A stretch of 64,000 nt of DNA. Origin: Thioalkalivibrio paradoxus ARh 1. GTDB lineage: Bacteria; Pseudomonadota; Gammaproteobacteria; Ectothiorhodospirales; Ectothiorhodospiraceae. The stretch covers positions 2,826,501-2,890,500 of the forward strand of contig NZ_CP007029.1 in the NCBI RefSeq assembly GCF_000227685.2. Direction: 5' to 3'. Position numbers and translations under genes: made by a program. Under the pieces are notes generated by a model. The model had not been told where the DNA came from and made no database searches. It worked only from the letters and a program-made list of their open reading frames with translations. Below, in pieces: positions 48,099 through 57,694 of the stretch. The number at the start of each line of letters is the position of its first letter. Position 1 is the stretch's first letter.

Positions 48099-49388
48099 AT
48101 GACTGCCATCAACCGTCGACGTTTTCTCCAACTGTTCGGTGCAGGCGCGGCCACGGCCGCCTCGTCCCTCGCCTACGGCCATGCGATGCACGACAGCGGA
48201 AACAAGGCACAGCGTGTCGTCGTGATCGGGGGCGGGTTCGGAGGCAGCACCTGCGCCCGCTACCTGCGCCACTTCGACCCGGATCTCGAGGTCACGCTGA
48301 TCAACCCGTCCGACACCTACACCACCTGCCCCTTCAGCAACCTCGTGCTCGGAGGAGAACGGGATCTGGCGTCGATCACCCACGACCTCTCCCAGCTGGA
48401 GCACCACCACGGCGTTCGGCTCGTACAGCGCTGGGTCGAGTCGATCGACGCCGACGGCCATCGTGTGGTGCTCGACGACGGCAGCGCGATCGGTTACGAC
48501 CGGCTGGTCGTGTCACCGGGAATCGATCTGCGCTGGGACGCGGTCGAGGGCTACGACCAGGCCGCACAGGAGGCGATGCCCCACGCCTGGCGTCCGGGCG
48601 AGCAGACCCTGCTGCTGCGCCGCCAGCTCGAGGCGATGTCCGACGGTGGCGTAGTGGTGATCGCACCTCCGGCAAACCCGTTCCGCTGCCCGCCGGGGCC
48701 CTACGAGCGGGCATCGCTGATCGCGCACTATCTGAAGCACCACAAGCCCCGATCCAAGATCCTGATCCTCGATGCGAAGGACGCATTCGCAAAACAGGGG
48801 TTGTTCCAGACCGGTTGGGAAACGCTCTATCCGGGCATGATCGAGTGGGTCCCCGGCATCGAGGGCGGCACGGTCGAACGCGTGGATGCCGCCACCGGAG
48901 AGGTGTTCACCCCCTCCGGCCGCTACCGCGGCGATGTGGTGAACCTGATCCCGCCACAGCACGCCGGTGCAATCGCGCGCAATACCGGCCTGACCGACGA
49001 CAGTGGCTGGTGCCCCGTGAACCAGCAGACGTTCGAGTCGCTGCAGATCCCGCATATCCATGTAATCGGCGATGCCAGCATTGCGGGCGCGATGCCCAAG
49101 GCGGGCTTTGCTGCGAACAGTCAGGCGAAGGTCTGCGCGGCCGCAGTCGTCGCCGCGCTGCATGGCTTCGATCCCACCGAGCCTTCGTGGTCCTCAACCT
49201 GCTACAGCCTCGTCGGCCCGGAATACGGCATCTCGGTCTCCGCAGTCTATCGACTCGACAACGGGAGCATCGTGGCCTCCGAGGGTGCTGGAGTCAGCCC
49301 CGGGGAAGCAGACGACCACTTCCGCCAGCTCGAGGCCGTCTACGCGCGCGGCTGGTACGACAACATCACGGCCGAGATGTACGGCTAG
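48099..49388 (+). CDS. flavocytochrome c sulfide dehydrogenase-type flavoprotein (FccB/SoxF)
   Basis: A 429-residue FAD protein exported by Tat: RRRFLQLFGAGAATAASS, then the dinucleotide motif VVVIGGGFGGSTCARYL. C197 (NPFRCPPGPYERA) and C368 (SSTCYSLV) match the redox-active cysteine pair of sulfide dehydrogenase, and GDASIAGAMPKAGFAANSQAK is the second FAD block. It oxidises sulfide or polysulfide and passes electrons to a c cytochrome. Here it probably handles sulfur released from thiocyanate. The ATG at 48099 is fixed by the Tat signal. Confidence 0.9.
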   Translation: MTAINRRRFLQLFGAGAATAASSLAYGHAMHDSGNKAQRVVVIGGGFGGSTCARYLRHFDPDLEVTLINPSDTYTTCPFSNLVLGGERDLASITHDLSQLEHHHGVRLVQRWVESIDADGHRVVLDDGSAIGYDRLVVSPGIDLRWDAVEGYDQAAQEAMPHAWRPGEQTLLLRRQLEAMSDGGVVVIAPPANPFRCPPGPYERASLIAHYLKHHKPRSKILILDAKDAFAKQGLFQTGWETLYPGMIEWVPGIEGGTVERVDAATGEVFTPSGRYRGDVVNLIPPQHAGAIARNTGLTDDSGWCPVNQQTFESLQIPHIHVIGDASIAGAMPKAGFAANSQAKVCAAAVVAALHGFDPTEPSWSSTCYSLVGPEYGISVSAVYRLDNGSIVASEGAGVSPGEADDHFRQLEAVYARGWYDNITAEMYG

Positions 49389-49398
49389 GAGGTACCCG

Positions 49399-49956
49399 AT
49401 GCAACGCGATCTGAAATCCGGGAGCGTGCTCGTTGCGCTGGTCGCCGGTCTTGCCACAGCCAGCGCAGTACTCGCTCATCCGCCCCACCACCATGACCAC
49501 CACGGCCATGGCAGTGGCTGGGAAGTTCCAGAGGCGGAGATCCACCGGGAAAACCCGATCCCGCCCGATGCGCGCTCACTCGACCAGGGCGGAGTGCTGT
49601 ACGCGGAACACTGTGTGCGCTGCCACGGTGAAACGCTGCGCGGAGACGGACCCGACGCGCATGATCTCGACCCGCCGGTCGCCGATCTGGTCGAGCACGC
49701 GCCCCATCACTCCGACGGCGATCTCGCCTACCGCGTGCGGATCGGGCGCGGTCCGATGCCAGGCTTCGGGGATGCGCTCGACGAGCGTGACATCTGGGAT
49801 CTGGTGAACTTCATGCGGGACCGAGCCCAGGGTGCGGCGCTGGCCGGAACCAACGGCCATTCCCCTGACCACGCTGCCGGCGATCACCACCACGGCGATC
49901 ACCACCACGGCGATCACCACCACGGCGATCACCACCACAGCGGTCATCATCACTAG
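49399..49956 (+). CDS. His-rich monohaem cytochrome c
   Basis: A 185-residue exported cytochrome. The signal peptide ends SAVLA|H, so the mature protein begins HPPHHHDHHGHG. The haem motif is CVRCH (C72, C75, H76), with MPGFGDALDERDIWDLVNFMRD as a typical class I C-terminal helix. The C-terminus is GDHHH repeated four times plus SGHHH. Both ends can bind several Cu or Ni ions, so it may double as a metal store for the copper enzymes. AGGAGG precedes the ATG at 49399. It is third in the flavocytochrome operon. Confidence 0.85.
   Translation: MQRDLKSGSVLVALVAGLATASAVLAHPPHHHDHHGHGSGWEVPEAEIHRENPIPPDARSLDQGGVLYAEHCVRCHGETLRGDGPDAHDLDPPVADLVEHAPHHSDGDLAYRVRIGRGPMPGFGDALDERDIWDLVNFMRDRAQGAALAGTNGHSPDHAAGDHHHGDHHHGDHHHGDHHHSGHHH
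49879..49938 (+). repeat. 15-base tandem repeat encoding GDHHH
   Basis: Four identical copies of GGCGATCACCACCAC, in frame in the His-rich cytochrome. Recombination could change the number of metal-binding units without a frameshift. Confidence 0.95.
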
Positions 49957-49963
49957 CGACGGA

Positions 49964-49996
49964 CTGCGATCCGGCCCCGGGGGGACCGGATCGCAG
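49964..49996. terminator. bidirectional terminator between cytochrome and regulator genes
   Basis: A perfect 11-base stem (CTGCGATCCGG / CCGGATCGCAG) with an 11-base loop lies between two convergent operons. Confidence 0.65.
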
Positions 49997-50004
49997 CGAT
50001 TCCC

Positions 50005-51390
50005 TCAGGACGAGGCCGGATCCCGCCCGATGTTGTACTGCCGCATCTTGCGCCAGAGCGTCGTGCGGCCGATGCCGAGCGACTTGGCCGCAGCGGTCAG
50101 GTTCCATCGGCAGCGCACAATGCTTTCCTCGATGATCTGACGCTCGTGCCGCGCCAGGCTGCCATCCGCCGGCGCTGCTTCCTTGGATACAGCTGTCGGT
50201 GCAAGCGGGGTGCGCGCAGGCCGCTGGAGGGTCTCGGGAATATCGGCAACGGTGATCCGGTGCCCGCGGCAAACCGCCGCGGCCCACTCCAGCGCATTCT
50301 CCAGTTCGCGCACGTTGCCCGGGTACTCGGCATTGCACAGCACCGACATGGCCTCGTCCTCCACCGTAAACCCATCACAGCCGTCACCGGCCGGCAGGCG
50401 CTCCAGGATGCGCCGCACCAGCACCGGGATATCTTCCCTGCGCTCACGCAGCGGCGGCACCCGCAGTCGGGCGACATTCAGCCGGTAGAACAGATCCTCG
50501 CGGAACTCCTCGCGTGCAACCGCTTCTTCCAGATCCGCGTTGGTGGCCGCGATCACCCGCACGTCCACCGCCTGGGTGGTGTTGCTACCGACGCGCCGGA
50601 CCTCGCGATCCTGCAACGCGCCGAGCAGCTTCGCCTGCATGTTCGCGGGCAGCGTGCCGATCTCATCCAGGAACAGCGTGCCATTGTGAGCCTCCTCGAA
50701 CAGACCCCTGCGGGCCTGTGTCGCCCCGGTGAAAGCACCCTTCGCGTGGCCGAACAACTCGCTTTCCAACAATGGCTCGGGCAGCGCCGCGCAGTTCACC
50801 GACACGAACTGCCCGTTAGACCGTTCGCTGTGATGGTGGATGGCCTTGGCAATGCAACTTTTTCCGGTCCCGGTCTCGCCGGTGATCAGGGTGGTCAGGT
50901 GAGTCGGTGCCACCTTCTGGATCCGGGCCAGCACCTCGCGCATCGCAGGGCTATTCGCGACCAGTGCGCCCAGCCCCACACTACCGCTGGCCTCGGTCCG
51001 GAGCTGCGCCACCTCGCTGCGCAGCGAGCGCCCGTCGAGCGCCTTTTGCACCTTCAGCAGGATCTCGTCGTTCTTCGCCGGCTTGGTGATGTAATCGGTC
51101 GCACCGAGCTTCATCGCCTCGACCGCGGTGTCGATACTCCCGTATGCCGTCATCACGAGAACCTCGGTCTCGGGCATCCGGCGCTTGACCTCGCGCACGA
51201 CGTCCAGACCCGACATTCCCTCCATGCGAAGATCCGTCAACACCAGATCGGCGGGTTGTTCCTGGAATCGTTCGACCGCCTCCTCGCCGCTCGCCGCGAG
51301 GCTCACGTTGAAACCCGCCTTCGAAAGCAAGAACTCGAGCGTGCGCCGAACGCCCCGCTCGTCGTCCACGATCAGCACTCTACCCGTCAT
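50005..51390 (-). CDS. NtrC-family sigma-54-dependent response regulator
   Basis: A 461-residue activator. The receiver (residues 1-120) has VLIVDDERG, the phospho-Asp in LVLTDLRMEG and the Lys in YITKPAK. The AAA+ domain has Walker A GETGTGKS, the sigma-54 contact loop GAFTGA and LFLDEIGTL. A Fis-type helix-turn-helix (NLTAAAKSLGIGRTTLWRKMRQY) ends it. The start overlaps the sensor-kinase stop (ATGA), so the two form a pair. It is the last gene of the thiocyanate dehydrogenase run, and sigma-54 promoters occur at three places nearby. Confidence 0.95.
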   Translation of the reverse strand: MTGRVLIVDDERGVRRTLEFLLSKAGFNVSLAASGEEAVERFQEQPADLVLTDLRMEGMSGLDVVREVKRRMPETEVLVMTAYGSIDTAVEAMKLGATDYITKPAKNDEILLKVQKALDGRSLRSEVAQLRTEASGSVGLGALVANSPAMREVLARIQKVAPTHLTTLITGETGTGKSCIAKAIHHHSERSNGQFVSVNCAALPEPLLESELFGHAKGAFTGATQARRGLFEEAHNGTLFLDEIGTLPANMQAKLLGALQDREVRRVGSNTTQAVDVRVIAATNADLEEAVAREEFREDLFYRLNVARLRVPPLRERREDIPVLVRRILERLPAGDGCDGFTVEDEAMSVLCNAEYPGNVRELENALEWAAAVCRGHRITVADIPETLQRPARTPLAPTAVSKEAAPADGSLARHERQIIEESIVRCRWNLTAAAKSLGIGRTTLWRKMRQYNIGRDPASS

Positions 51391-54300
51391 CGCTCCCCTC
51401 CGTTCGGTGTCACCGGACCGCCGGTTAGCGGCAGAGAGACCGACACCCGCGTCCCCTTTCCGGGCTCGCTCTCCAGGTCCACGGTTCCGCCCCAGTTCGA
51501 AGCGATCCGGCGCACGATCACCAGTCCCAGCCCCACGCCGTCGGCCTTGGTGGTCTGAAACGGTTCAAATACCCGGTCCCGGATCTCCGGGGCGATTCCC
51601 GGTCCCGAATCCGACACCTCGAACCGCACCCTGCCCGCTTGCGAATTCACCCGCAGCGTCACCGGCCCCTTGCCATCGGTCGCTGCCGCGGCATTGTCCA
51701 TCAAGTTCGCCAGCAGCTGCTGGATCTCGGCCGCTTCGCCGTTGAGCATCGGCAAGTCGTCGGAAATCTCTTTGTGCACGACCAGTTCCGGAAAACGCAT
51801 CAGCGCGATCCTCGCGATCTGGTCGATCAACGGGCCGATTTCGAACCGTTGCTCGCGGGCGCGCGACGGGCGCGCATAATCGAGTGTATCGGACACCAGG
51901 TGGTTCAGGCGGTTGACTTCGGCTTCCATCAGTTCCAGCAATTCGCGCTGCTCGGCGGCGTCCATGCACCCTTTCTGCAAAAGCCCCAGCGCGCTGGTGA
52001 TCGCACCCAGCGGGTTGCGGATCTCGTGCGATAGCGATGCAGCCATTTCGCCCAGCGAAGCGAGACGCTCCGACTCCACCAGGGTTTCCTGGGCATTCTC
52101 GAGCGCAACATACGCCTGCTTCAGATCCCGGATCAGCGCCGCGGTCTCGATCGCCAGTGCGGCCTGCTGCGCGAACAGCATCGTCTGCTCGACGAAGTCG
52201 CGCCCCATCGTCTCCGGCTCCGACACGGGCAGGAGCATGAACCCCACCAGTCGCTCCCGGGCACTGAACGGAGACAGCAGCACCGGCGTGGACTCGAGCT
52301 CGGGCTCGAGCCCATCCAGCCCGATGTCCGCAAGCTGTCCCGCCGTCAGGCACAGCGGCGCACAGTCGCACAGCAACCGCTCGATCGTGCACTCTCCCGG
52401 CCCAACGTTCCGCTGGAAGCGCTGTGGCCAGCCCGAGGACTCGGCCCGTACCAGACACCCGTAGAGTCTGCGTGCTTCCCGTTCGAACAGACAGAGCAGT
52501 GCCGGTGAGCACTTGAGCAGGTTCATCGCTCCACGGCAGACGACCGCGAGTACCGTATCGAGATCCCGAGCCGCGACCATCGCCAGCATCGTCTCGCTGA
52601 GCCCGGTACGAAACTGCGCGGAGCACTGGCTCTCCCGAAACAGGCGCCCGTGATGGATCGCAAACGCGGCTTGGCCGGCGAGGGCACGCGCCAACGCCAC
52701 CTCGTCTCGTCCCAATCGCTGTCCGGGGCCCAGCAGCAGCGCAACGCAGCCGATCACCCGACTTTCCACCAGCAGCGGGATGTAGAGCGCCTCTCCCAGT
52801 TCACCAGCATCGATGCCGGACTGGATCAGCGTTTCCGGAAACCGCGGTGCGCCATCCGGCTGCAGCGTGATGTCGACGGTCCGCCGCTCGCGCACACACG
52901 GGGCCAGCGCCGGGTGTGCGGCCACTTGGAACACGGCACCCTGGAGCCCACTTTCATCCTGCGCCGCGTGCTCCGCCGCCACCGTCGCGAGCCTGCCGTC
53001 CTCCGAGACCAGATAGGCCAACGCCCAGCGAGCCTCGAGCACCTGGAGTTCGCGTTGCAGCAGGGTTTCCAGAATCCGGTCGAGGTCGATGCTCGAGGTC
53101 ACCTCCCTGAGGGTTTCGTACATCGCCATCAGGTGCCGGTGCCGCTTCACCAATTCTTCATGCAACCGCGCCCGTTCCAGCGCCACGGCTGCCTGATTGG
53201 CAAACACCTGCAAGCGCACCGAATCCTCGGCCACCGGAAGGTAATCGTCGCGGTAGTCGAAGCGGATGCTGCCGAGGACACGGTCGCGCCCGACCAGCGG
53301 ATGCATCAACCGCAGATTCCCACTACCCCGGTACCCATTGCCGGGTGTGGTGCCCCCGGTCTCGGGCCGCCCGAACCGGTCACGGTCTTGGTCCTGCACG
53401 ATCTCGACACCCACGACGCCCGGCAGGCGCCGGGCCGCATTCAGGATCGATTCCAGCACGGCCTGAGTGTCCAGTGACCGGCTGATGTCCTCGAGGATCG
53501 CCGCATGCGCTGCCAGCATCCGGTTGTCGTCTCGAATCCGGCGGTTGCTGTTCTCGACCGACTGCATCGCACCCAGCAGCCGCTCGTGATAAAACTCGAG
53601 TTGCCGGAACCCCTTCACGAACTCGATCGCGAGCATCACGATCAGCACCGCCACCACCCCCACGCGGACGCCGTGCCAGATCCACCAGTTCACGTCCCAC
53701 AGGCTCGAATACGGAAACATGAACTCGCTCTGGGCCAGGAGCAGCATCACCACCGCGAACACCAGGAACACCGGCTCGCGCACGCGCAGGAAATCGGCCA
53801 GCAACGCGATGCCGACCACGAGAAACAGCGCCCCGGCACCCAAGTTCATCGCGACGGCCAGCGGCGAGAACTCGCCATACACCAGCATCGCCGGCACTCG
53901 TTCGCTGAACTGCGCGGAAACGAACACAACCAGCATCGTGGCCAGGAACACGCCTGCCAGCGGCGCTACGGACCCCGGCCGGCACCAGCCGAGCCTTGCG
54001 ACCACGAGCGACAGCGCCAGCAGTGCCGCCCCCGAAACCGCCGATAAGGAATGGAACCAGACGAACAGCACCGAGCCCGGCGGCGCCGCTGCATGAGCAA
54101 GCGCGAACACCCCCATCGCGATGAATGCATACGCCATCACCGCCAGCCGCGCGTTGCGATAGCGACGAGATTCCAGGAACAGGATCACTGCGACCACCAG
54201 GGCCATGAAGCCGTAGAACAGCTCCAGCAGCAGATGGGCGCCGGTGTTGTGGTGGTGCACATCCGCGGCCACGGGCCACAGGAAGTGCTGCGCGAGCACC

Positions 54301-54419
54301 GCCAGCGGCGGCAGCAGCACGACCAGCACGGCGATCCCGAGTTGCCCGAACGGCACACCCGAGGCGAAACCGCCTACGGCGCCGGCTCTTGCGCTGATCA
54401 ACCCGCTCCCGGGCTGCAT
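51387..54419 (-). CDS. multi-GAF membrane sensor histidine kinase
   Basis: A 1010-residue kinase. Residues about 25-290 hold seven or eight transmembrane helices (a MASE-like module), then a short coiled coil and two or three GAF domains (about 310-740). The phospho-acceptor is in ASLSHEIRNPLGA (His near residue 795), followed by the ATPase boxes QQLLANLMDNAAAA, DSGPGIAPE and GVGLGLVIVRRI. The layout resembles PrsK-like kinases that pair with sigma-54 regulators. The signal is unknown; thiocyanate, copper or redox state are candidates by context. ATG at 54419 chosen over a TTG at 54440. Confidence 0.9.
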   Translation of the reverse strand: MQPGSGLISARAGAVGGFASGVPFGQLGIAVLVVLLPPLAVLAQHFLWPVAADVHHHNTGAHLLLELFYGFMALVVAVILFLESRRYRNARLAVMAYAFIAMGVFALAHAAAPPGSVLFVWFHSLSAVSGAALLALSLVVARLGWCRPGSVAPLAGVFLATMLVVFVSAQFSERVPAMLVYGEFSPLAVAMNLGAGALFLVVGIALLADFLRVREPVFLVFAVVMLLLAQSEFMFPYSSLWDVNWWIWHGVRVGVVAVLIVMLAIEFVKGFRQLEFYHERLLGAMQSVENSNRRIRDDNRMLAAHAAILEDISRSLDTQAVLESILNAARRLPGVVGVEIVQDQDRDRFGRPETGGTTPGNGYRGSGNLRLMHPLVGRDRVLGSIRFDYRDDYLPVAEDSVRLQVFANQAAVALERARLHEELVKRHRHLMAMYETLREVTSSIDLDRILETLLQRELQVLEARWALAYLVSEDGRLATVAAEHAAQDESGLQGAVFQVAAHPALAPCVRERRTVDITLQPDGAPRFPETLIQSGIDAGELGEALYIPLLVESRVIGCVALLLGPGQRLGRDEVALARALAGQAAFAIHHGRLFRESQCSAQFRTGLSETMLAMVAARDLDTVLAVVCRGAMNLLKCSPALLCLFEREARRLYGCLVRAESSGWPQRFQRNVGPGECTIERLLCDCAPLCLTAGQLADIGLDGLEPELESTPVLLSPFSARERLVGFMLLPVSEPETMGRDFVEQTMLFAQQAALAIETAALIRDLKQAYVALENAQETLVESERLASLGEMAASLSHEIRNPLGAITSALGLLQKGCMDAAEQRELLELMEAEVNRLNHLVSDTLDYARPSRAREQRFEIGPLIDQIARIALMRFPELVVHKEISDDLPMLNGEAAEIQQLLANLMDNAAAATDGKGPVTLRVNSQAGRVRFEVSDSGPGIAPEIRDRVFEPFQTTKADGVGLGLVIVRRIASNWGGTVDLESEPGKGTRVSVSLPLTGGPVTPNGGER

Positions 54420-54533
54420 CGATACCTGACCTTGTTCCAACTCGCTCCCCCGCTCGGCGGGCGCCCCGGCCCGAATTCGGGCCGGGGCTGCGCACGCACC
54501 GGCATACCGGCACGCCCGCAGCTCGCGCAGTGG

Positions 54534-55082
54534 TCACCTCGAGTCGGAGGCAACGCGCACCGGCCGCTGTATGCGTTCGAAGCGGTCCGTCGCGTCATCA
54601 TGATAGCGTAGTTCCAGCGTACCCCAGCCCGTGGGTCCGTCAACCCTGAAGCCGAACCGTTCCCGAACCGATTCGCCAGGCTCGATCGCACGTTCGTTGC
54701 GGACCGTTGCACGCACCCAGGCGCGGTCGAAGCCCAGCGTGTCCAGTGCTGCCCGCAACTCTGCGTGCTCCGCCGGTACTGGATCCTGTGCCGCGAGCGG
54801 TCCGAGGTCGCGGATGAACTCTCCATACCCCCTCGGATCCCCGCCTTCCGGGACGAGCCGGATCCCGTTGTAGAACACGTGCACCGCCCGGGTCCCATGG
54901 TTTTCCAATGTCACGGTGACGGCAAGCAGCCCCTCGGTGATCCCTTCCCCGACGAAGACTTCCTCGACCGCGTCCACCTCGAGCCCCAGCGAACCGTCGC
55001 CCTGCCCGCAACCGCCGAGCAGGGCAACCGCCAGCAGCAGTGCCCAGGCGGGCCAGCGAACACTGATGCCGCCCACCATCAT
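54534..55082 (-). CDS. small lipoprotein of the thiocyanate dehydrogenase cluster
   Basis: A 182-residue lipoprotein (lipobox LLGGC near residue 25). The mature part has an immunoglobulin-like or DUF-type beta pattern (EGLLAVTVTLENHGTRAVHVFYNGIRL, ESVRERFGFRVDGPTGWGTLELRY). I do not recognise the family. It overlaps the preceding gene (TGATG), so it is translated with the transporter genes. A 114-base gap separates it from the kinase gene. Confidence 0.7.
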   Translation of the reverse strand: MMVGGISVRWPAWALLLAVALLGGCGQGDGSLGLEVDAVEEVFVGEGITEGLLAVTVTLENHGTRAVHVFYNGIRLVPEGGDPRGYGEFIRDLGPLAAQDPVPAEHAELRAALDTLGFDRAWVRATVRNERAIEPGESVRERFGFRVDGPTGWGTLELRYHDDATDRFERIQRPVRVASDSR

Positions 55083-55777
55083 CAGTGTGGCGGCATCGGG
55101 ATGAACAACGGCGCGCCATCCCCCCCGAACCGATGCCTGCGGGCCAACGCTTCGACATCCGCGTCGGGTGGGCGGAGGTGGACATAGTACCAGTCGGTGC
55201 GCTCGACGATGTCATCCTGCGGCTCGGCTTCGGGGCTCAGGTACATCGTGTTGTCGAACCGGATGTGCATATAGCCTTCAAGCATTTCGTAGTACTCGTC
55301 ATAGCCATCCGCCTCCATCAACAGGTCGAGGTGGATGCGGTCCGACAGGTTGATGACCGAGCCCGGCACCCTGGAATTGCCGTCCTCGGCTGCCTCGACC
55401 GGGATCTGCTCCCAGCGAGGCCCCACCTGCAAGTAGCCGCGGACCGACGGAACCATGAAGTACATGTCGTGTTCCGGGTAGAGGTTCTCCATCCAGATGG
55501 TCACGCGATAGCGTCCGTCCGGGTCCATCGTGACCTCGTCGAGGTCCGCGCGCAGATGGCGCCAGGCCATCCGCTGAAGTTCTGCCATGCGTTGTTCGCG
55601 CGCTTCGACCAGGCTGGTCTGATACGCGCCAACGCCCCAGTCGAGCAATGTCAGCGAGCCGGCAACGATCGCGATCCAGAGCAGCAGCCTGCCCAGAATG
55701 CGTTTCCAGCCATACCGGCGCTTGCGTACCCGGTTGCGCGGCGGGCGCTTGCCCTCGGTCGTGGCAACGCTACCCAT
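55082..55777 (-). CDS. membrane-anchored periplasmic protein, unknown
   Basis: A 231-residue protein. A basic N-terminus (RNRVRKRRYGWKR) precedes one membrane helix (LLLWIAIVAGSLTLLDWGVGAY), and the rest is periplasmic. That part is rich in Asp, Glu, Met, His and Tyr (NLYPEHDMYFMVPSVRGYL, EADGYDEYYEMLEGYMHIRF). No family recognised. Start ATG at 55777 (GTG at 55780 possible) overlaps the ATPase stop (TGATG). It may serve the transporter next to it, possibly as a metal-site chaperone; this is inference. Confidence 0.65.
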   Translation of the reverse strand: MGSVATTEGKRPPRNRVRKRRYGWKRILGRLLLWIAIVAGSLTLLDWGVGAYQTSLVEAREQRMAELQRMAWRHLRADLDEVTMDPDGRYRVTIWMENLYPEHDMYFMVPSVRGYLQVGPRWEQIPVEAAEDGNSRVPGSVINLSDRIHLDLLMEADGYDEYYEMLEGYMHIRFDNTMYLSPEAEPQDDIVERTDWYYVHLRPPDADVEALARRHRFGGDGAPLFIPMPPH

Positions 55778-56454
55778 CACGCCGCTTCCTCGAGCGGGCG
55801 CCCGTCGTCGATCCGAATGCAGCGCCGGGTACGGTCACCGATCTCCTGATCGTGCGTGACCAGCACGATGGTGTTACCCATCGTGTTCAGTTCCTCGAAC
55901 AGATGCACGATGTCCATGCGCGACTTGCGGTCCAGGTTCCCCGTAGGCTCGTCCGCGAGGATCAGGTCGGGTTTCTTCATCAGCGTCCGGGCGATACTGA
56001 CCCGTTGCGCTTCGCCTCCGCTGAGCTCGTGCACCATGTGGTCCGCCCGCTTCCGCAATCCCACGCGTTCGAGGCACTCGAGCGCCGCCGCGCGATCACC
56101 GCGGCTGCGCGCGCTGAACGCTCGCGGCAGCATCACGTTTTCGATCGCAGTCAGCGACGGCATCAACCGGGGATCCTGAAAGACGTAGGACACTCGTCGG
56201 CGGCGGACCTCCAGCAGCTGCCGTTCGGACAGTTGGTCGATCCGCTGACCAGCGAGCCAGACCTCCCCGCTGCTTGGGTGGTCGATTCCACCCATCAGGT
56301 TCAACAGCGTCGACTTTCCCGAGCCGCTCGGCCCCATGATGGCGACGTATTCGTTACGGACGATCTCAAGGTCGACATCCTCGAGCGCGGCCACGCGCTC
56401 GTCGCCGGTCTTGTAGATCTTGGAGACGCCCTTCAGTTGTACGATCGGATCCAC
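55777..56454 (-). CDS. ABC transporter ATPase (LolD/MacB type), first
   Basis: A 225-residue ATPase: Walker A GPSGSGKS, signature LSGGEAQRVSIARTL, Walker B LILADEPTGNLD, switch His in LVTHDQ. It belongs to the MacB/LolD class that works with FtsX-type permeases. The GTG at 56454 was chosen because AGGAGG precedes it by five bases; residues upstream come from the permease frame. It follows its permease by 25 bases. Confidence 0.92.
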   Translation of the reverse strand: MDPIVQLKGVSKIYKTGDERVAALEDVDLEIVRNEYVAIMGPSGSGKSTLLNLMGGIDHPSSGEVWLAGQRIDQLSERQLLEVRRRRVSYVFQDPRLMPSLTAIENVMLPRAFSARSRGDRAAALECLERVGLRKRADHMVHELSGGEAQRVSIARTLMKKPDLILADEPTGNLDRKSRMDIVHLFEELNTMGNTIVLVTHDQEIGDRTRRCIRIDDGRPLEEAA

Positions 56455-56479
56455 GTTGACCTCCTGGATTCGCCTGGTT

Positions 56480-57694
56480 TCAGAGAGCCCGGAAGGCCTC
56501 GACGGGACGCGCCTGGCAGGCACGGAACGCTGGATAAAGCGTCGCCAGCAGGCTCGCCACCAGCGCCGACGTGACCGCAAGCGCCACGTGTTCCCACTGC
56601 CACCGGATCACCACGTCGGGCATGACCACCGGGCCCAGCAGATGCGCGATGCCCGCTCCCAGCAGGTAACCGAGCAAGCCACCGATCACGCCGATCAGCG
56701 CGGCCTCGTACATGAACAGTCGCACCAGTTGGCCGTGCGACGCCCCGAGCACCTTCAGCAGGCCGACCTCGCGGATTCGCGCATGCAGCGACCCCATGAT
56801 CATGTTGAAGACCGCCATGCAGGCGATCACGAACGCCATGACCACGAACCCGACCACGGTGGCGAACACGTTGCTGAAGATCGCCGCCTGGGCGGCGGCG
56901 ACGTCGCGCTGCGACGTGGCACGCACCCCGACCACGCCCTGGTTGATCGCGAGTTCCGCTTCACCGACCGGGCAGTAGTTGCACATCGCGCGAACATTGA
57001 TCAGCGATACCTGCCCTTCCCGGTTGAACGCCCGTTGCACTGTGGGCAAGGTGCCGAAGGCCATGTAGTCGTCCGGCGAGTTGGTTTCCTGCAGGATCCC
57101 CGCGACCCGGAACGTCTGCCCCGCGATCTCGACTTCATCACCGGCGTGGATACGCGTCGCCGACGCGAGGATCTTGCCGAGCATGATCTCGTCGTCGCGT
57201 CGCAGCAGATCGCCGACATCGACCTCCCACCAAAACTTCGCGATGTACTCGTTCCTGGGTTCGATCCCGGCAAACACGATGTCCCGCCCCTTCAGCTGCG
57301 TCTCGGCGTAGACCCTGGGCGCGAAAGTCGGCGGGTCGACCTGCTCCTGGTCGCCCATGAATCCCTCGATCAGGATTAACGCGTTGCGCGCACGCCAGCC
57401 CTCGATGATCGCCTGGTCGTAGACCTCGCGGATATGCGGAATCGCATCCTCCGGTATGTAGTGCTCGCCGCCGATCCCGAAACCCTGCAGGCTGGTCTCA
57501 TTCGTGGTCGCGGGAAGAATCGTGAGCTGGTGGCCATAGCGGTTGATGGTCTGGGTCAGATCCTGGTACCCGCCGCCACCTACGGTGATGGTCGCGATCA
57601 GCAACGCGACCGCGAGCGCGATGCCCGAAGCCGTGTAGAGCGTCCGCATCTTCCTGCGGCTCACCTCGCGCAGTGCGATCTGGATGATGTTCAT
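56480..57694 (-). CDS. FtsX-type ABC permease with periplasmic CxxC, first
   Basis: A 404-residue permease: one N-terminal helix, a large periplasmic MacB-type domain (about 45-270) and three C-terminal helices (VVGFVVMAFVIACMAVFNMIM, ALIGVIGGLLGYLLGAGI, ALAVTSALVASLLATLYPAF). The periplasmic domain holds CNYC (C238 and C241), unusual for the family and suited to copper or a disulfide. Its start overlaps the second ATPase stop (ATGA). The substrate is unknown. MacB-type transporters move proteins, lipids or small molecules in the envelope rather than importing ions. Confidence 0.88.
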   Translation of the reverse strand: MNIIQIALREVSRRKMRTLYTASGIALAVALLIATITVGGGGYQDLTQTINRYGHQLTILPATTNETSLQGFGIGGEHYIPEDAIPHIREVYDQAIIEGWRARNALILIEGFMGDQEQVDPPTFAPRVYAETQLKGRDIVFAGIEPRNEYIAKFWWEVDVGDLLRRDDEIMLGKILASATRIHAGDEVEIAGQTFRVAGILQETNSPDDYMAFGTLPTVQRAFNREGQVSLINVRAMCNYCPVGEAELAINQGVVGVRATSQRDVAAAQAAIFSNVFATVVGFVVMAFVIACMAVFNMIMGSLHARIREVGLLKVLGASHGQLVRLFMYEAALIGVIGGLLGYLLGAGIAHLLGPVVMPDVVIRWQWEHVALAVTSALVASLLATLYPAFRACQARPVEAFRAL

